A stretch of DNA of 64,000 nucleotides from Erpobdella octoculata (lineage: Eukaryota > Annelida > Clitellata > Hirudinida > Erpobdellidae): NCBI GenBank assembly GCA_963978895.1, contig OZ022240.1, forward strand, positions 7,855,550 to 7,919,549, written 5' to 3'. A program made the translations under genes and the position numbers. How positions within the stretch are numbered: position 1 is the first letter of the stretch; each line of letters opens with the position of its first letter. The notes under the pieces are model-generated. The model was not told the origin of the DNA. It did not search any database and saw only the letters and a program-made list of their open reading frames with translations. This document shows, piece after piece, positions 49,301-52,549 of this stretch.

Positions 49301-51867
49301 GAGAAGCGAATGCGTATACAAAAGTCCATTCTTGAAAATATACTGCAATCCAGACTTAAAATATTCAGGCAACTCGATCAACTAGAAAGACGCAATCTGA
49401 GTATTTATATGAATTGAGCTGCTCAGATGGTCTGGTCTGTTTAACTATCTCAAAAGTTTTTTTTTCAAATTTAATTGTAAATATATTAATTGGAGAAAAA
49501 CTCTTAACAACAGGTCAGCAACACCGAAAAAATAACAATATGTACCTTTGGGGTGTTGTGAGGCCTGATTGGTCCTAAATACAAAATATGTTAAAACAAT
49601 TTTAATATATAAAACCATCATCATTATGATCTTATTACTTCTATACATATATATATGGCTAGTTATTTTTATATCTTTAGTTTGTGAAAATAAGCTTAAC
49701 TTCTTAAAAAGAATCACTATACATGAAAAATATTGATCTTTAGCGGCTTCTATTATGCATAATACAAACAACATTTAATTTTTCCTACATTATTTTATCC
49801 ACTTCTTTAAAACATTATAAGAGTAAACAAGTATGACCAGTAAATTTTTGTGTTACACATAAATAAATTATGTTTTTTCTCTTGTATTTTACAATGTCAT
49901 AATTATTTAATTTTAATTCATAAGAAACAGATCCACAGCCAACAGGCATCAATAAATCAATAGTATACTTTTCTTGATTTACGTCTAAATTCCACGAGAT
50001 AAAAAAGCCCATCATAAAAAGAAATCCTGCAGCCCATTTAAGATTTTGGTTTAAGCAGTTTATAAACAAAAGTGGTTCAAGCATACGAGCAGCTTACATT
50101 CAATAAACTACAGTACTTCCGTACTAAGTAATTAAGAACAATACTCAAAAGACACACCAATAAATAACATGGAAACCAACCTCTGGCTTCAGTCTTGTCA
50201 TTATATAGAACAAATTGACATTTACTGTTATTCTTATCTTCTTTCATCACATTCAACGGTTTCTCTCTCGGATCAACTATTCTTTCTGTAGAATTCATAA
50301 TTCATAGTTTACAATTTTAACCTACAGGAAAACTTAAACTAACAACTGCCAAGATTTAATAATAAAGTATTGTTTAAATAATTGCTGGCCTATTGAGGTA
50401 AGGAGTAATACAATACTCTTTGCAATGGTTTCTTCTAGATAACACCTGATATGTGCATTGCATATTTGCTTTAAAGATCTATTTTAAGATACATAGCACA
50501 TTTTTCAAAATACCGCACAGTATCTATAAAATAAACACCAATTCATTAAATGAATAACTCTGGAATATTTTATAATGATTTGAGATGTGAATGCACCCCA
50601 TTATAAAAAACTATAAATGCATTAATAATAATCTGTATCAAATGTTTCGCAATCGATATCAGCCTGCTATTCTGAGGTGTTTTGGGTTTACTAGAAATAG
50701 AACTCCCAAGCATTGATTAGTAAAAGCAAAATTAATCCAAAGAGAAGAACACCCATGAAGTAACTAAGCTCAAGCTAAAAGTAAAATTATAACAAAAGCA
50801 TCATTCCCAACTTCAAGATGAATTAGCGCAAGCATTTGTTGAAAATCATTCGACAGGGTATAATGCTGATATAGTGTCAGCAATCAATCTGAAGCAAGCT
50901 GTGATAGCTGTAAATATTGTATTTGCAGCAAGGCTTGATTTGCTTCCAATTATCAATTCCAACCGCTGTCATCGTAGTGGAATCATGAATCATCAACAGA
51001 TGTCAGTCCACTGTCGAATTTACTGCCACTAGCAGCACAAGTGGAATGACCACAGAGCCTTTTCAATTGTATGGAAGACTTTTTCAATTTACCAACATAG
51101 CTGGATTTTGATCCTTATGCAGACAACAGCATGCTAAACGACTCAGAAATTGTCGGGAAGTAAAAGCATTCGTGAAACAAAATAAGAAACAGAATGCAAT
51201 GATAAATCTGATGAAGAAATATACCCATAATTTCTATTCCACACTTCCAGAAAACCCCAGAGAGCATACAAACTCTGCAAATGTTTCAGCAATGCATGAA
51301 CGAGTCTTAATGTCTTTATCATGAATAGTATTCAACACTTGCTTCTGACTTCGAAATATAAAAAAAAATCATGCACTATTCTTAAAAATACCTGAATAGT
51401 TTGCTCTCAATTTTTTATTTTGCTGACGCTGAATAATTATTAAAAATTGTGTTGAAATTAAACAAAAATGGGTTTTTTGCCAGCTACTGATACAGCGAGC
51501 TTCGAATATAATGAATTATTTTTCATAGATAATGCAGAGTGGGTATCCTATCAAAAGGCAAAAATAAAAATGTTAAATGATAAAAACCACAGCCCTTGGG
51601 TGTACCATTGTGTCAGTGCAGTTTTATAACGGAGTAATGCAATATAATTTCTGACAAATTAACAAAACAAATATCTACATACACTTAAAAAAAGCAAAAT
51701 ATATGTAAAATCTGCATACCCTCTAAGTCATTGTAAATTTCAACAACATGACATTTTTGTCCAGGAAAAGGTTGGCAACGTTCTATAACATCTCTGAAAG
51801 TAGTATGGGGCGTTACAGGAACCTCGACATATATTGATCGACTGTGGTCGTATAGTAGCAAGCTCAT
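5983..51867 (-). CDS. ASPP-family protein (p53-binding/PP1-regulatory ankyrin-SH3 protein), 13 coding exons
   Basis: Coding exons: 51720-51867, 50181-50285, 49546-49574, 49103-49171, 15783-15969, 14426-14592, 14042-14271, 12773-13941, 10990-12524, 10514-10647, 9343-9509, 8650-8915, 5983-6009. They sum to 4233 nt (about 1410 residues plus stop) and phases agree at every junction. Domains in order: ubiquitin-like fold (1-90), coiled coil (about 95-290), low-complexity region with a 12-copy repeat (about 339-494), acidic disordered region (700-1180), RVxF-like PP1 motif (RSVVF, about 1185-1189), four ankyrin repeats (about 1189-1315), and SH3 (about 1323-1405). This order is unique to ASPP proteins (ASPP1, ASPP2, iASPP), which bind p53-family proteins and PP1 and act in apoptosis and epithelial polarity. 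Vertebrate ASPP2 has about 1130 residues; the excess here lies in the disordered part. Intron 4 spans about 33 kb of transposons. Which vertebrate paralogue is closest cannot be decided, so no symbol is given. Confidence 0.93.
6010..7100. other. ASPP intron 12, proximal part
   Basis: AT-rich intron sequence between the last exon and the inserted LINE. No coding or structural RNA signal is recognised. The short open frame at 6208-6474 has no similarity and is treated as chance. Confidence 0.5.
7120..8490 (+). mobile_element. RTE/Proto-like LINE with internal deletion of the RT core
   Basis: The 5' part encodes an endonuclease start ([14 protein letters not shown], then [20 protein letters not shown] and [15 protein letters not shown]). 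At about 7590-7610 the frame jumps to the C-terminal part of the reverse transcriptase: a Cys/His zinc finger (CSICRKG...[13 protein letters not shown]), then [24 protein letters not shown] and [14 protein letters not shown]. The central RT with the YADD-type catalytic site is missing. One stop (TGA 8274-8276) precedes a tail reading [16 protein letters not shown]. The 3' end is A-rich with ATGATGATT repeats. This copy is dead and sits in ASPP intron 12. Confidence 0.82.
8650..8915 (-). CDS. ASPP exon 12 (SH3 domain)
   Basis: 266 nt, phase 1 in, phase 0 out. It encodes DVQRKM, then the SH3 signature [19 protein letters not shown], a Trp in GWLMARN, and GYVPKNYLA. About 25 residues ([14 protein letters not shown] and following) sit in the loop before the conserved Trp, longer than in vertebrate ASPP. 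The donor is GTAAGT. Confidence 0.95.
9145..9255. repeat. Local duplication of about 50 bp in ASPP intron 11
   Basis: ACTCTCCCAGG followed by TATGCAAG or TGTGCAAG and TATATAAGGGCTACT occurs near 9150 and again near 9208, each ending in CTTCAATACAAAT-like sequence. A simple tandem duplication inside the intron. Confidence 0.75.
9343..9509 (-). CDS. ASPP exon 11 (ankyrin repeats 3-4)
   Basis: 167 nt encoding [20 protein letters not shown], then NGACLFA and [26 protein letters not shown] is the ASPP hallmark. Acceptor ATGTGCAG, donor GTTTTT, phase 2 in and phase 1 out. Confidence 0.95.
9590..9710. repeat. Low-complexity CGCTC/GAGCG-rich stretch
   Basis: Pyrimidine-rich plus strand with repeated TTCCCGCTCGCT-like units. 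The complementary purine-rich style (ACGAGCGGAAG) recurs at 63640-63810 near the right edge, so it appears to be a dispersed family. Confidence 0.55.
9830..10205 (+). mobile_element. tRNA-derived SINE with duplicated tail module
   Basis: The head at 9889-9963 resembles a tRNA gene: an A box in GTAGCACAGTGGTGAAAG (9896-9913) and a B box in GGGTTCAAATCTC (9940-9952). A body follows, then a tail with CTACTACTACTACTAATAAT. A module of about 55 bp (GGCAGGTAATACTGTGTGAT through to GGCGCCTCTGAAGCT) occurs at 9832-9885, before the head, and again at 10111-10167, inside the 3' body. It may be a dimer or one copy inserted next to another. It lies in ASPP intron 10. Confidence 0.83.
10215..10301. repeat. 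(TA)n microsatellite
   Basis: About 43 uninterrupted TA dinucleotides directly after the SINE tail, in ASPP intron 10. A likely length-variable site. Confidence 0.97.
10514..10647 (-). CDS. ASPP exon 10 (ankyrin repeat 2)
   Basis: 134 nt, phase 0 in, phase 2 out. It encodes [20 protein letters not shown] and then [17 protein letters not shown]. The [10 protein letters not shown] and VNAADSD blocks are near-identical to the ASPP family. The donor GTTGGT after TTGTG is set by the phase of exon 11, which completes the Trp codon. Confidence 0.94.
10990..12524 (-). CDS. ASPP exon 9 (acidic disordered region, PP1 motif, first ankyrin helix)
   Basis: 1535 nt, phase 1 in, phase 0 out. Mostly Ser/Asp/Glu-rich and predicted disordered. 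Near the end come [10 protein letters not shown], a basic KRRSVVF that fits the RVxF PP1-docking pattern, and then [20 protein letters not shown], the first ankyrin repeat. This matches the RVKFNPLALLLD region of ASPP2. Acceptor TTAATAG; donor GTTTCT. Confidence 0.9.
12773..13941 (-). CDS. ASPP exon 8 (disordered region with SSAHVS repeats)
   Basis: 1169 nt, phase 2 in, phase 1 out, donor GTGAGT. It begins [14 protein letters not shown], then 12 copies of a unit resembling SSSAHVSxLPxS (about 13395-13860), then a polar Ser/Asn-rich tail ending near KDPFIT. No folded domain is seen. The repeat DNA (a GATGATG...GATACGTGGGCT motif on the plus strand) leaves long open frames in other phases, which are shadows. 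Confidence 0.85.
13395..13860. repeat. Coding minisatellite in ASPP exon 8
   Basis: A variable-length unit of about 30-48 bp with the core AGAGATACGTGGGCTGATG on the plus strand, about 12 copies. Unit length changes in whole codons through added GAT/GAC triplets, so the ASPP frame is kept and the serine runs vary in length. Confidence 0.88.
13942..14041 (-). promoter_or_regulatory. GC-AG intron 7 of ASPP with a competing GT donor
   Basis: The intron begins GCAAGTGATT after ACCAG and ends TTTGCAG, 100 bp long. AG|GCAAGT is the known consensus of the minor GC donor class. A GT lies four bases inside (GTGATT); its use would add four nucleotides and shift exon 8 into a frame that ends near 13375, removing the ankyrin and SH3 domains. 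Splice choice here is inferred from reading frame only. Confidence 0.75.
14042..14271 (-). CDS. ASPP exon 7 (end of coiled coil)
   Basis: 230 nt, phase 0 in and phase 2 out. It encodes [20 protein letters not shown], then [13 protein letters not shown], matching the CLNKRNSEV...VNELRDRL end of the ASPP coiled coil. It ends AG before a GC donor (GCAAGT); only that donor gives the phase needed by exon 8. Confidence 0.83.
14426..14592 (-). CDS. ASPP exon 6 (coiled coil)
   Basis: 167 nt, phase 1 in and phase 0 out. It encodes [20 protein letters not shown] and on to IVELN, a predicted helix. The acceptor TGCGACAG precedes GC, completing a Gly codon; the donor is GTTAGT. Confidence 0.82.
14593..15181. 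other. ASPP intron 5 sequence left of the minisatellite
   Basis: AT-rich intron with no recognised feature. Confidence 0.5.
15182..15552. repeat. 29-bp minisatellite in ASPP intron 5
   Basis: 13 head-to-tail copies containing CAGTCTACATGACAAA. The unit is 29 bp and varies at one site (ACCATC in copies 1, 2 and 4, ACTATC in the others), so the array was probably expanded from its right side. Confidence 0.97.
15783..15969 (-). CDS. ASPP exon 5 (coiled coil)
   Basis: 187 nt, acceptor TTGTTTTCAG, phase 0 in and phase 1 out. It encodes [20 protein letters not shown] and continues as a Lys/Glu-rich heptad helix to CMDKKK. The [10 protein letters not shown] stretch follows exon 4 directly in the family alignment, so no exon seems to be missing inside the 33-kb intron. 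Confidence 0.85.
16137..16721 (+). pseudogene. Helitron replicase N-terminal fragment
   Basis: 194 codons. The conserved [32 protein letters not shown] and [15 protein letters not shown] blocks precede the replication initiator domain in Helitron proteins. The frame then breaks; downstream pieces ([14 protein letters not shown] near 16907, [17 protein letters not shown] at 16969-17020) belong to the same protein. Confidence 0.85.
17236..17766 (+). pseudogene. Chimeric open frame: Helitron fused in frame to a LINE reverse-transcriptase C terminus
   Basis: 176 codons. Residues 1-68 ([20 protein letters not shown] through KKGKDVEGW) are Helitron. From about residue 69 on ([20 protein letters not shown], then [20 protein letters not shown] and [12 protein letters not shown]) the sequence is the C-terminal tail typical of CR1/L2-like LINE reverse transcriptases. 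The join is in frame and open to its stop. This most likely reflects a 5'-truncated LINE inserted into the Helitron; nothing indicates it is expressed. Confidence 0.8.
18194..18808 (+). pseudogene. Helitron Pif1-like helicase core
   Basis: 204 codons with Walker A ([15 protein letters not shown]), DEST-type Walker B ([20 protein letters not shown]) and the GDFRQTLPV helicase motif. Compared with Helitron helicases a block between LINLLKGG and TADAAFKL is missing, so the motor is damaged. It is followed after a frameshift by the 18871-19182 piece ([20 protein letters not shown]). Confidence 0.87.
20395..20730 (+). pseudogene. Gag-like fragment of a Ty3/Gypsy-type retrotransposon
   Basis: The open frame reads [20 protein letters not shown], then [20 protein letters not shown] and [15 protein letters not shown]. 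The layout resembles the capsid part of Gypsy Gag proteins of the kind found at 45874-46755 (E/RRFxxFxLxxx...). No CCHC knuckle follows because the sequence changes and a hAT begins at 20766. Confidence 0.5.
20766..24107 (+). mobile_element. 3.3-kb hAT element (TTF zinc finger / DUF4371 / dimerisation), inactive
   Basis: Ends CAGTGGC (20766) and GCCACTG (24107) are inverted, flanked by TGGAAAAG (20758-20765) and TGGAAAAC (24108-24115), an 8-bp target duplication with one mismatch. The coding part on the plus strand runs 21118-23683: a TTF-type zinc finger ([20 protein letters not shown]), the DUF4371 region, [10 protein letters not shown], and a C-terminal [20 protein letters not shown]. It is broken by frameshifts near 22000, 22255 and 23155 and by stops around 22470-22930. 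Confidence 0.88.
21118..23683 (+). pseudogene. ZMYM1-like hAT transposase, frameshifted
   Basis: Pieces: 21118-22010 (zinc finger and start of DUF4371, including [20 protein letters not shown]), 21996-22262 ([14 protein letters not shown], then [16 protein letters not shown]), 22259-22471 ([16 protein letters not shown]), a decayed stretch to 23160, and 23174-23683 ([18 protein letters not shown] through [10 protein letters not shown] to a TAA stop). Order and motifs match the RNase H-like hAT transposases related to ZMYM1. At least three frameshifts prevent a functional protein. Confidence 0.88.
24116..24530 (+). pseudogene. Unidentified transposon-type open frame interrupted by the hAT
   Basis: The open frame starting [20 protein letters not shown] is Ser-rich and ends in a basic tail ([20 protein letters not shown] then [11 protein letters not shown]). 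The open frame left of the hAT ([14 protein letters not shown] at about 20725-20765) runs up to the insertion point, so one reading frame may have been split by the hAT. I do not recognise the family; a DDE transposase C terminus is possible. Confidence 0.35.
24556..25516 (+). pseudogene. hAT transposase remnant, C-terminal part
   Basis: Pieces read [37 protein letters not shown] and, after frame changes, [20 protein letters not shown] then [18 protein letters not shown], the hAT dimerisation region. A 58-bp tail (25459-25516) is almost the same as 44046-44103, suggesting the two remnants share a 3' end. Confidence 0.78.
25700..26640 (+). pseudogene. hAT N-terminal region (TTF-type zinc finger), decayed, with an internal tandem repeat
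   Basis: An open frame at 25725-26222 ([18 protein letters not shown], later [20 protein letters not shown]) is followed by a 26-bp tandem repeat, then by [14 protein letters not shown] and, after a +1 shift, [20 protein letters not shown]. Trp-x-x-x-TyrPro followed by the AFC-x2-C finger is the N-terminal TTF finger of hAT transposases. The rest of that transposase is not continuous here. Confidence 0.65.
26184..26303. repeat. 26-bp tandem repeat
   Basis: About 4.5 near-perfect copies of a unit with TGTGCATGACCCTGGGTTG then TTTCCCT. The unit is not a multiple of three, so it breaks the hAT reading frame. Confidence 0.95.
27145..28270 (+). pseudogene. Unidentified armadillo/HEAT-like gene fragment, copy 1
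   Basis: Exon-like blocks separated by GT...AG-like gaps: [20 protein letters not shown] (27145-27216), a frame with one stop before [11 protein letters not shown] (about 27246-27291), then [20 protein letters not shown] to [11 protein letters not shown] (27318-27724, the longest), [20 protein letters not shown] (27793 on, with a stop after HEEI), and [20 protein letters not shown] (about 28131-28265). The helix pairs with small and hydrophobic positions ([20 protein letters not shown]) resemble armadillo/HEAT repeats. I could not assign the gene; it looks like host-derived exons carried by the duplicated block. Stops in two blocks suggest a pseudogene. Confidence 0.42.
28640..28912 (+). pseudogene. 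Penelope-like element GIY-YIG endonuclease fragment, copy 1
   Basis: The frame reads [17 protein letters not shown], then [20 protein letters not shown] and [15 protein letters not shown]. The YIG, the Arg-rich helix and the Glu near the end are the GIY-YIG nuclease pattern found at the C terminus of Penelope-like retroelements. The reverse-transcriptase part is absent. Confidence 0.68.
29400..31520. other. AT-rich spacer with a hydrophobic open frame and a dispersed repeat copy
   Basis: Just past the end of duplication copy 1 an open frame (to 29809) encodes a very hydrophobic, Phe/Ile/Val-rich chain ending in a basic Lys/Asn tail; base composition alone could produce this. At about 30850-31000 there is a copy of a repeat (ATGTATTGTCATCCAGATCA, then a CAGACAAACAAAC-type stretch and AAATAAAAGCATTT) related to those near 810-965 and 58990-59060. 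No host gene is seen. Confidence 0.45.
31560..33130 (+). mobile_element. RTE-like LINE, endonuclease part, cut off before the reverse transcriptase
   Basis: Open pieces 31527-31796, 31670-32164, 32119-32448 and 32325-33161 form one protein with frameshifts: [26 protein letters not shown]-like sequence, [34 protein letters not shown], and [33 protein letters not shown] and SDHxxV are apurinic-endonuclease motifs of RTE-type LINEs. The linker continues to [14 protein letters not shown] and then stops at the left edge of duplication copy 2, so the reverse transcriptase is missing. GC content is higher than in its surroundings. Confidence 0.88.
33371..34500 (+). pseudogene. Unidentified armadillo/HEAT-like gene fragment, copy 2
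   Basis: Same blocks as in copy 1. The long block at 33544-33950 differs by two residues (Ile to Val, Thr to Lys). The preceding block reads [17 protein letters not shown] without the stop seen in copy 1, so copy 2 is closer to the ancestral state. The stop after HEEI is shared by both copies and so predates the duplication or reflects a misread exon edge. Confidence 0.42.
34866..35138 (+). pseudogene. Penelope-like element GIY-YIG endonuclease fragment, copy 2
   Basis: The same sequence as copy 1 except for one fewer G in the run after ACACACA, which shifts the frame so that [13 protein letters not shown] and [16 protein letters not shown] fall in different frames. Confidence 0.65.
35627..37385 (+). 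mobile_element. 5'-truncated CR1/Rex-like LINE with an open reverse transcriptase
   Basis: The 512-codon open frame 35656-37194 lacks the endonuclease but keeps a full reverse transcriptase: [62 protein letters not shown], catalytic FADD ([13 protein letters not shown]), [16 protein letters not shown] and a C-terminal tail ending in [17 protein letters not shown]. No stops interrupt it. The element ends in TATCTTATCTTATCTTTATC repeats at 37363-37386, the microsatellite tail typical of CR1/Rex-type LINEs. Without the endonuclease it cannot move on its own, but it is one of the youngest elements here. Confidence 0.93.
37415..37790 (+). pseudogene. CR1/L2-like LINE endonuclease, N-terminal part
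   Basis: After frame correction the sequence reads [20 protein letters not shown], then [18 protein letters not shown] and [13 protein letters not shown]. These match the ETW...[11 protein letters not shown].. blocks of LINE endonucleases. The same protein seems to resume at about 38945, so the LINE was split by later insertions at 37790-38940. Confidence 0.78.
37790..38165. mobile_element. GGGCCGGGCC-rich non-autonomous repeat
   Basis: About 375 bp with repeated ACGGGCCGGGCCAA-like words spaced about 60 bp apart and T-rich stretches between (GGTTTTTCACTAAGCATATAG and GTTTTTCATCAGGTATATAG are related). No coding sequence is seen. Composition and phased repeats suggest a non-autonomous DNA element inserted in the LINE endonuclease; its exact ends and class are not resolved. 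Confidence 0.5.
38166..38585. other. Spacer with short repeated AACGTT-type words
   Basis: Noncoding. The word GCAGAAACGTTTCTTTTTAG (about 38509) and the similar GCATAAACGTTTCTTTTTGG (about 38570) occur about 60 bp apart, which suggests a short subterminal repeat of the adjacent element. Confidence 0.4.
38590..38765 (-). pseudogene. Possible piggyBac-type transposase fragment
   Basis: Minus-strand frame [20 protein letters not shown] then [13 protein letters not shown]. piggyBac-family transposases carry a MGY/IxxLPS(x)xDYWS...DLGVP block, which this resembles over about 35 residues. Nothing else of the transposase is visible. Confidence 0.45.
38945..39605 (+). pseudogene. CR1/L2-like LINE endonuclease, C-terminal part
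   Basis: The open frame reads [53 protein letters not shown] and DLIITND, then [25 protein letters not shown] and SxH are apurinic-endonuclease landmarks. It ends abruptly at about 39605, where P-element sequence begins. Confidence 0.88.
39605..40675 (+). pseudogene. P-element (THAP9-like) transposase, C-terminal fragment
   Basis: Frames read [19 protein letters not shown] then CKTGFLGF, after a shift [20 protein letters not shown] and [18 protein letters not shown], then [12 protein letters not shown] and [16 protein letters not shown] sequence to 40675. GxIRSxGGCNNNPxARQF is the signature of the P-element/THAP9 RNase H-like C-terminal domain. The THAP finger and catalytic core are absent and several stops occur. 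Confidence 0.87.
40676..41660. other. Spacer with degenerate tandem repeat
   Basis: AT-rich. Between about 40980 and 41225 the phrases TTCATTGCAACATATT, AGCATTGTAACATACTCAGC and ATACATTGCAAAATATT recur in order with a period near 100 bp, plus a shorter doubling of AATTCATTGCAATATAGTCA at about 41092-41129. No gene is recognised. Confidence 0.55.
41680..42830 (+). pseudogene. P-element (THAP9-like) transposase, second fragment
   Basis: Pieces read [56 protein letters not shown], then after frame changes [39 protein letters not shown] and [20 protein letters not shown]. The PVR...ETFLALxQT...[26 protein letters not shown] series belongs to P-element transposases. This segment precedes the domain seen at 39605-40675 in a complete protein, so the two are either separate insertions or were rearranged. 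Confidence 0.85.
42831..43470. other. Decayed transposon sequence, not assigned
   Basis: No continuous coding frame and no motif strong enough to name. Confidence 0.35.
43475..44110 (+). pseudogene. LINE ORF1 C-terminal part and start of ORF2
   Basis: The open frame 43475-43774 reads [20 protein letters not shown], then [20 protein letters not shown] and [12 protein letters not shown]. This resembles the RRM/C-terminal part of CR1/L2-like ORF1 proteins (RPRPVxVKF...DLTxEERxxxKxL). A following piece ([20 protein letters not shown]) may belong to the next ORF. The last 58 bp match 25459-25516. Confidence 0.6.
44226..44980 (+). pseudogene. BED-type hAT transposase, middle part
   Basis: Frames read [32 protein letters not shown] sequence with changes, then [38 protein letters not shown] and [19 protein letters not shown]. 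DNGSNMx[11 protein letters not shown] and TRWSS are the classic middle of BED-type hAT transposases. The BED finger and dimerisation end are missing, and stops interrupt it. Confidence 0.83.
44985..45250 (+). pseudogene. CR1/L2-like LINE linker between endonuclease and reverse transcriptase
   Basis: The frame reads [40 protein letters not shown] and [15 protein letters not shown]. The AKRERRxLERxW...AYRxxCRxxNxLINxSR...KQRWxxxKxLLHSxD pattern is the standard LINE linker. Confidence 0.8.
45250..45615 (+). pseudogene. Gypsy pol fragment (start of reverse transcriptase)
   Basis: The frame reads [40 protein letters not shown] and [20 protein letters not shown] then [11 protein letters not shown]. 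This is the N-terminal end of a Ty3/Gypsy reverse transcriptase. It is joined in frame to the LINE linker just upstream and stops before the catalytic YxDD motif. Confidence 0.85.
45640..45873 (+). mobile_element. Probable 3' part of a Gypsy LTR plus leader
   Basis: Between AT-rich sequence and the gag start there is a stretch with TTTGTCGCTGGACTGGTGGC, an AATAAA-like signal (CTAATAAACTCGAAACACG) and, at 45875, TGGCGCAGTCGACAGG, which could be a primer-binding site starting with TGG. The LTR start and a second LTR are not visible. Confidence 0.5.
45874..46755 (+). pseudogene. Ty3/Gypsy Gag protein, nearly complete
   Basis: The open frame starts [18 protein letters not shown]. Capsid-like region [20 protein letters not shown], then [20 protein letters not shown] and [18 protein letters not shown]. 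Two zinc-knuckle-like clusters, [12 protein letters not shown] and [14 protein letters not shown], the second of full CCHC form, lie at 46561-46650. The family is the one common in invertebrates with a K02A2.6-like polyprotein. Beyond about 46755 the open frame continues into unrelated LINE sequence, so the pol part is missing. Confidence 0.85.
46760..47342 (+). pseudogene. CR1/L2-like LINE 5' segment with start of endonuclease
   Basis: After a frameshift the sequence reads [15 protein letters not shown], then [38 protein letters not shown] and VPDYTSLCD. LLNAQSVxNK and ETWH are the first motifs of LINE endonucleases. The remainder is absent. Confidence 0.78.
47343..47925. other. Noncoding AT-rich stretch
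   Basis: Nothing recognised. Confidence 0.45.
47928..48121 (-). mobile_element. tRNA-derived SINE (second family)
   Basis: On the minus strand the head reads GCTGGTGGCAGAGCGGTAGA (A box region) and GGTCGGCAGTTCAAGCC (B box). The body contains CGTAACTCCCTTAAGCAAGG and AGTTCACTCGCATTGCT (48004-48040), which matches the SINE at 9966-10002 at 31 of 37 positions, although heads and tails differ. The rest reads GGGGTAGGCGCCTATAAATG and ends near TTTACGCCACTC. It lies in ASPP intron 4. Confidence 0.85.
48122..49102. other. Distal end of ASPP intron 4
   Basis: AT-rich with no recognised element. Short open frames here have no motif. Confidence 0.45.
49103..49171 (-). CDS. ASPP exon 4 (start of coiled coil)
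   Basis: 69 nt, phase 0 on both sides, encoding [20 protein letters not shown] and then QNK. It aligns with the ASPP LTLAELQEMASRQ helix. The donor GTAAAA opens the 33-kb intron 4. Confidence 0.85.
49546..49574 (-). CDS. ASPP exon 3, 29-nt microexon
   Basis: Only 29 nt between TTGTATTTAG and GTACAT. It encodes [10 protein letters not shown] with the upstream split codon and exactly restores phase 0 for exon 4. Position and proline content match the linker after the ubiquitin-like domain. Support comes from phase and context, since the piece is too short for similarity. Confidence 0.7.
50181..50285 (-). CDS. ASPP exon 2 (end of ubiquitin-like domain)
   Basis: 105 nt, acceptor TTCTACAG, donor GTTGGT, phase 1 in and out. 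The split codon makes Glu, then [17 protein letters not shown] and [14 protein letters not shown], matching the second half of the ASPP N-terminal domain (the ERxxDxLQ...VxFxL pattern). Confidence 0.87.
50286..51719. other. ASPP intron 1
   Basis: 1.4 kb of AT-rich intron between exon 1 and exon 2. No coding sequence or named repeat is recognised. Confidence 0.55.
51720..51867 (-). CDS. ASPP exon 1 (start codon, ubiquitin-like domain)
   Basis: Starts at ATG 51867-51865 with [20 protein letters not shown]; an in-frame TAA lies three codons upstream. The EVPVTP-x-TxxRDV block aligns with the ASPP N-terminal ubiquitin-like (RA-type) fold. The donor GTATGC follows in phase 1. Any 5' untranslated exon further right was not identified. 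Confidence 0.9.
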
Positions 51868-52540
51868 TCTCAATTAAATCCCAGACCAAGGCTAGAATGA
51901 TCTACAGTTGTTTGCCTGAAATTTAATAGCACTTAATCAGATTACTGCTATTGACAGTACACTCCAAAATCTTACTCTGTCAATAGCACAAATGACTATT
52001 GAAAGCCCAACCTTACAACTTTAAAAATTGCTTTTTTGACTAAATTTTCCAACCTAATAATTACTACCTAGCCAGCATCATAACAGCCAAGTATTCTAAT
52101 CATGCCATAAGAGAATGAATGCAAGGATTTATGCAAATTATTATTGGCCTAAAAAGATGTTTAACAGTATCCACAACATTCTCAACTTATTCAGCTGTTC
52201 CATATAACATATGAAGTCTATTGGTTTCAAAAATTCAGTCAAAAAGCAATTGTTAACGTTGAATGTATCGTTAATCTTCTGAATATGGAAAAAAAACAAA
52301 ATAAAAAACAAATAGTTATATAGACTTTAACAACTCTAAATAAATTAAAATAGAAAGTAGTCAGACTAGAGTAACTAAACTACTGACTACCAGATGCTAG
52401 AGTTGACTAGAGTCTAGTCACTAGAGATAGAGTGACTAGTATTTAGGCAACAGATTTATTAGAAGACAGAGACCTTCAGAATAAGTTTAGTTTATTTTAA
52501 AATTTAAAAAATTAATAATAAAGTAATTTTTATACTATAA
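51868..52540. other. Upstream flank of ASPP (5' UTR/promoter side)
   Basis: No 5' untranslated exon can be proved. Repeated CTAGAGT/GACTAG words (about 52360-52440) form a small local repeat. Confidence 0.4.
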
Positions 52541-52549
52541 GTATATAGT

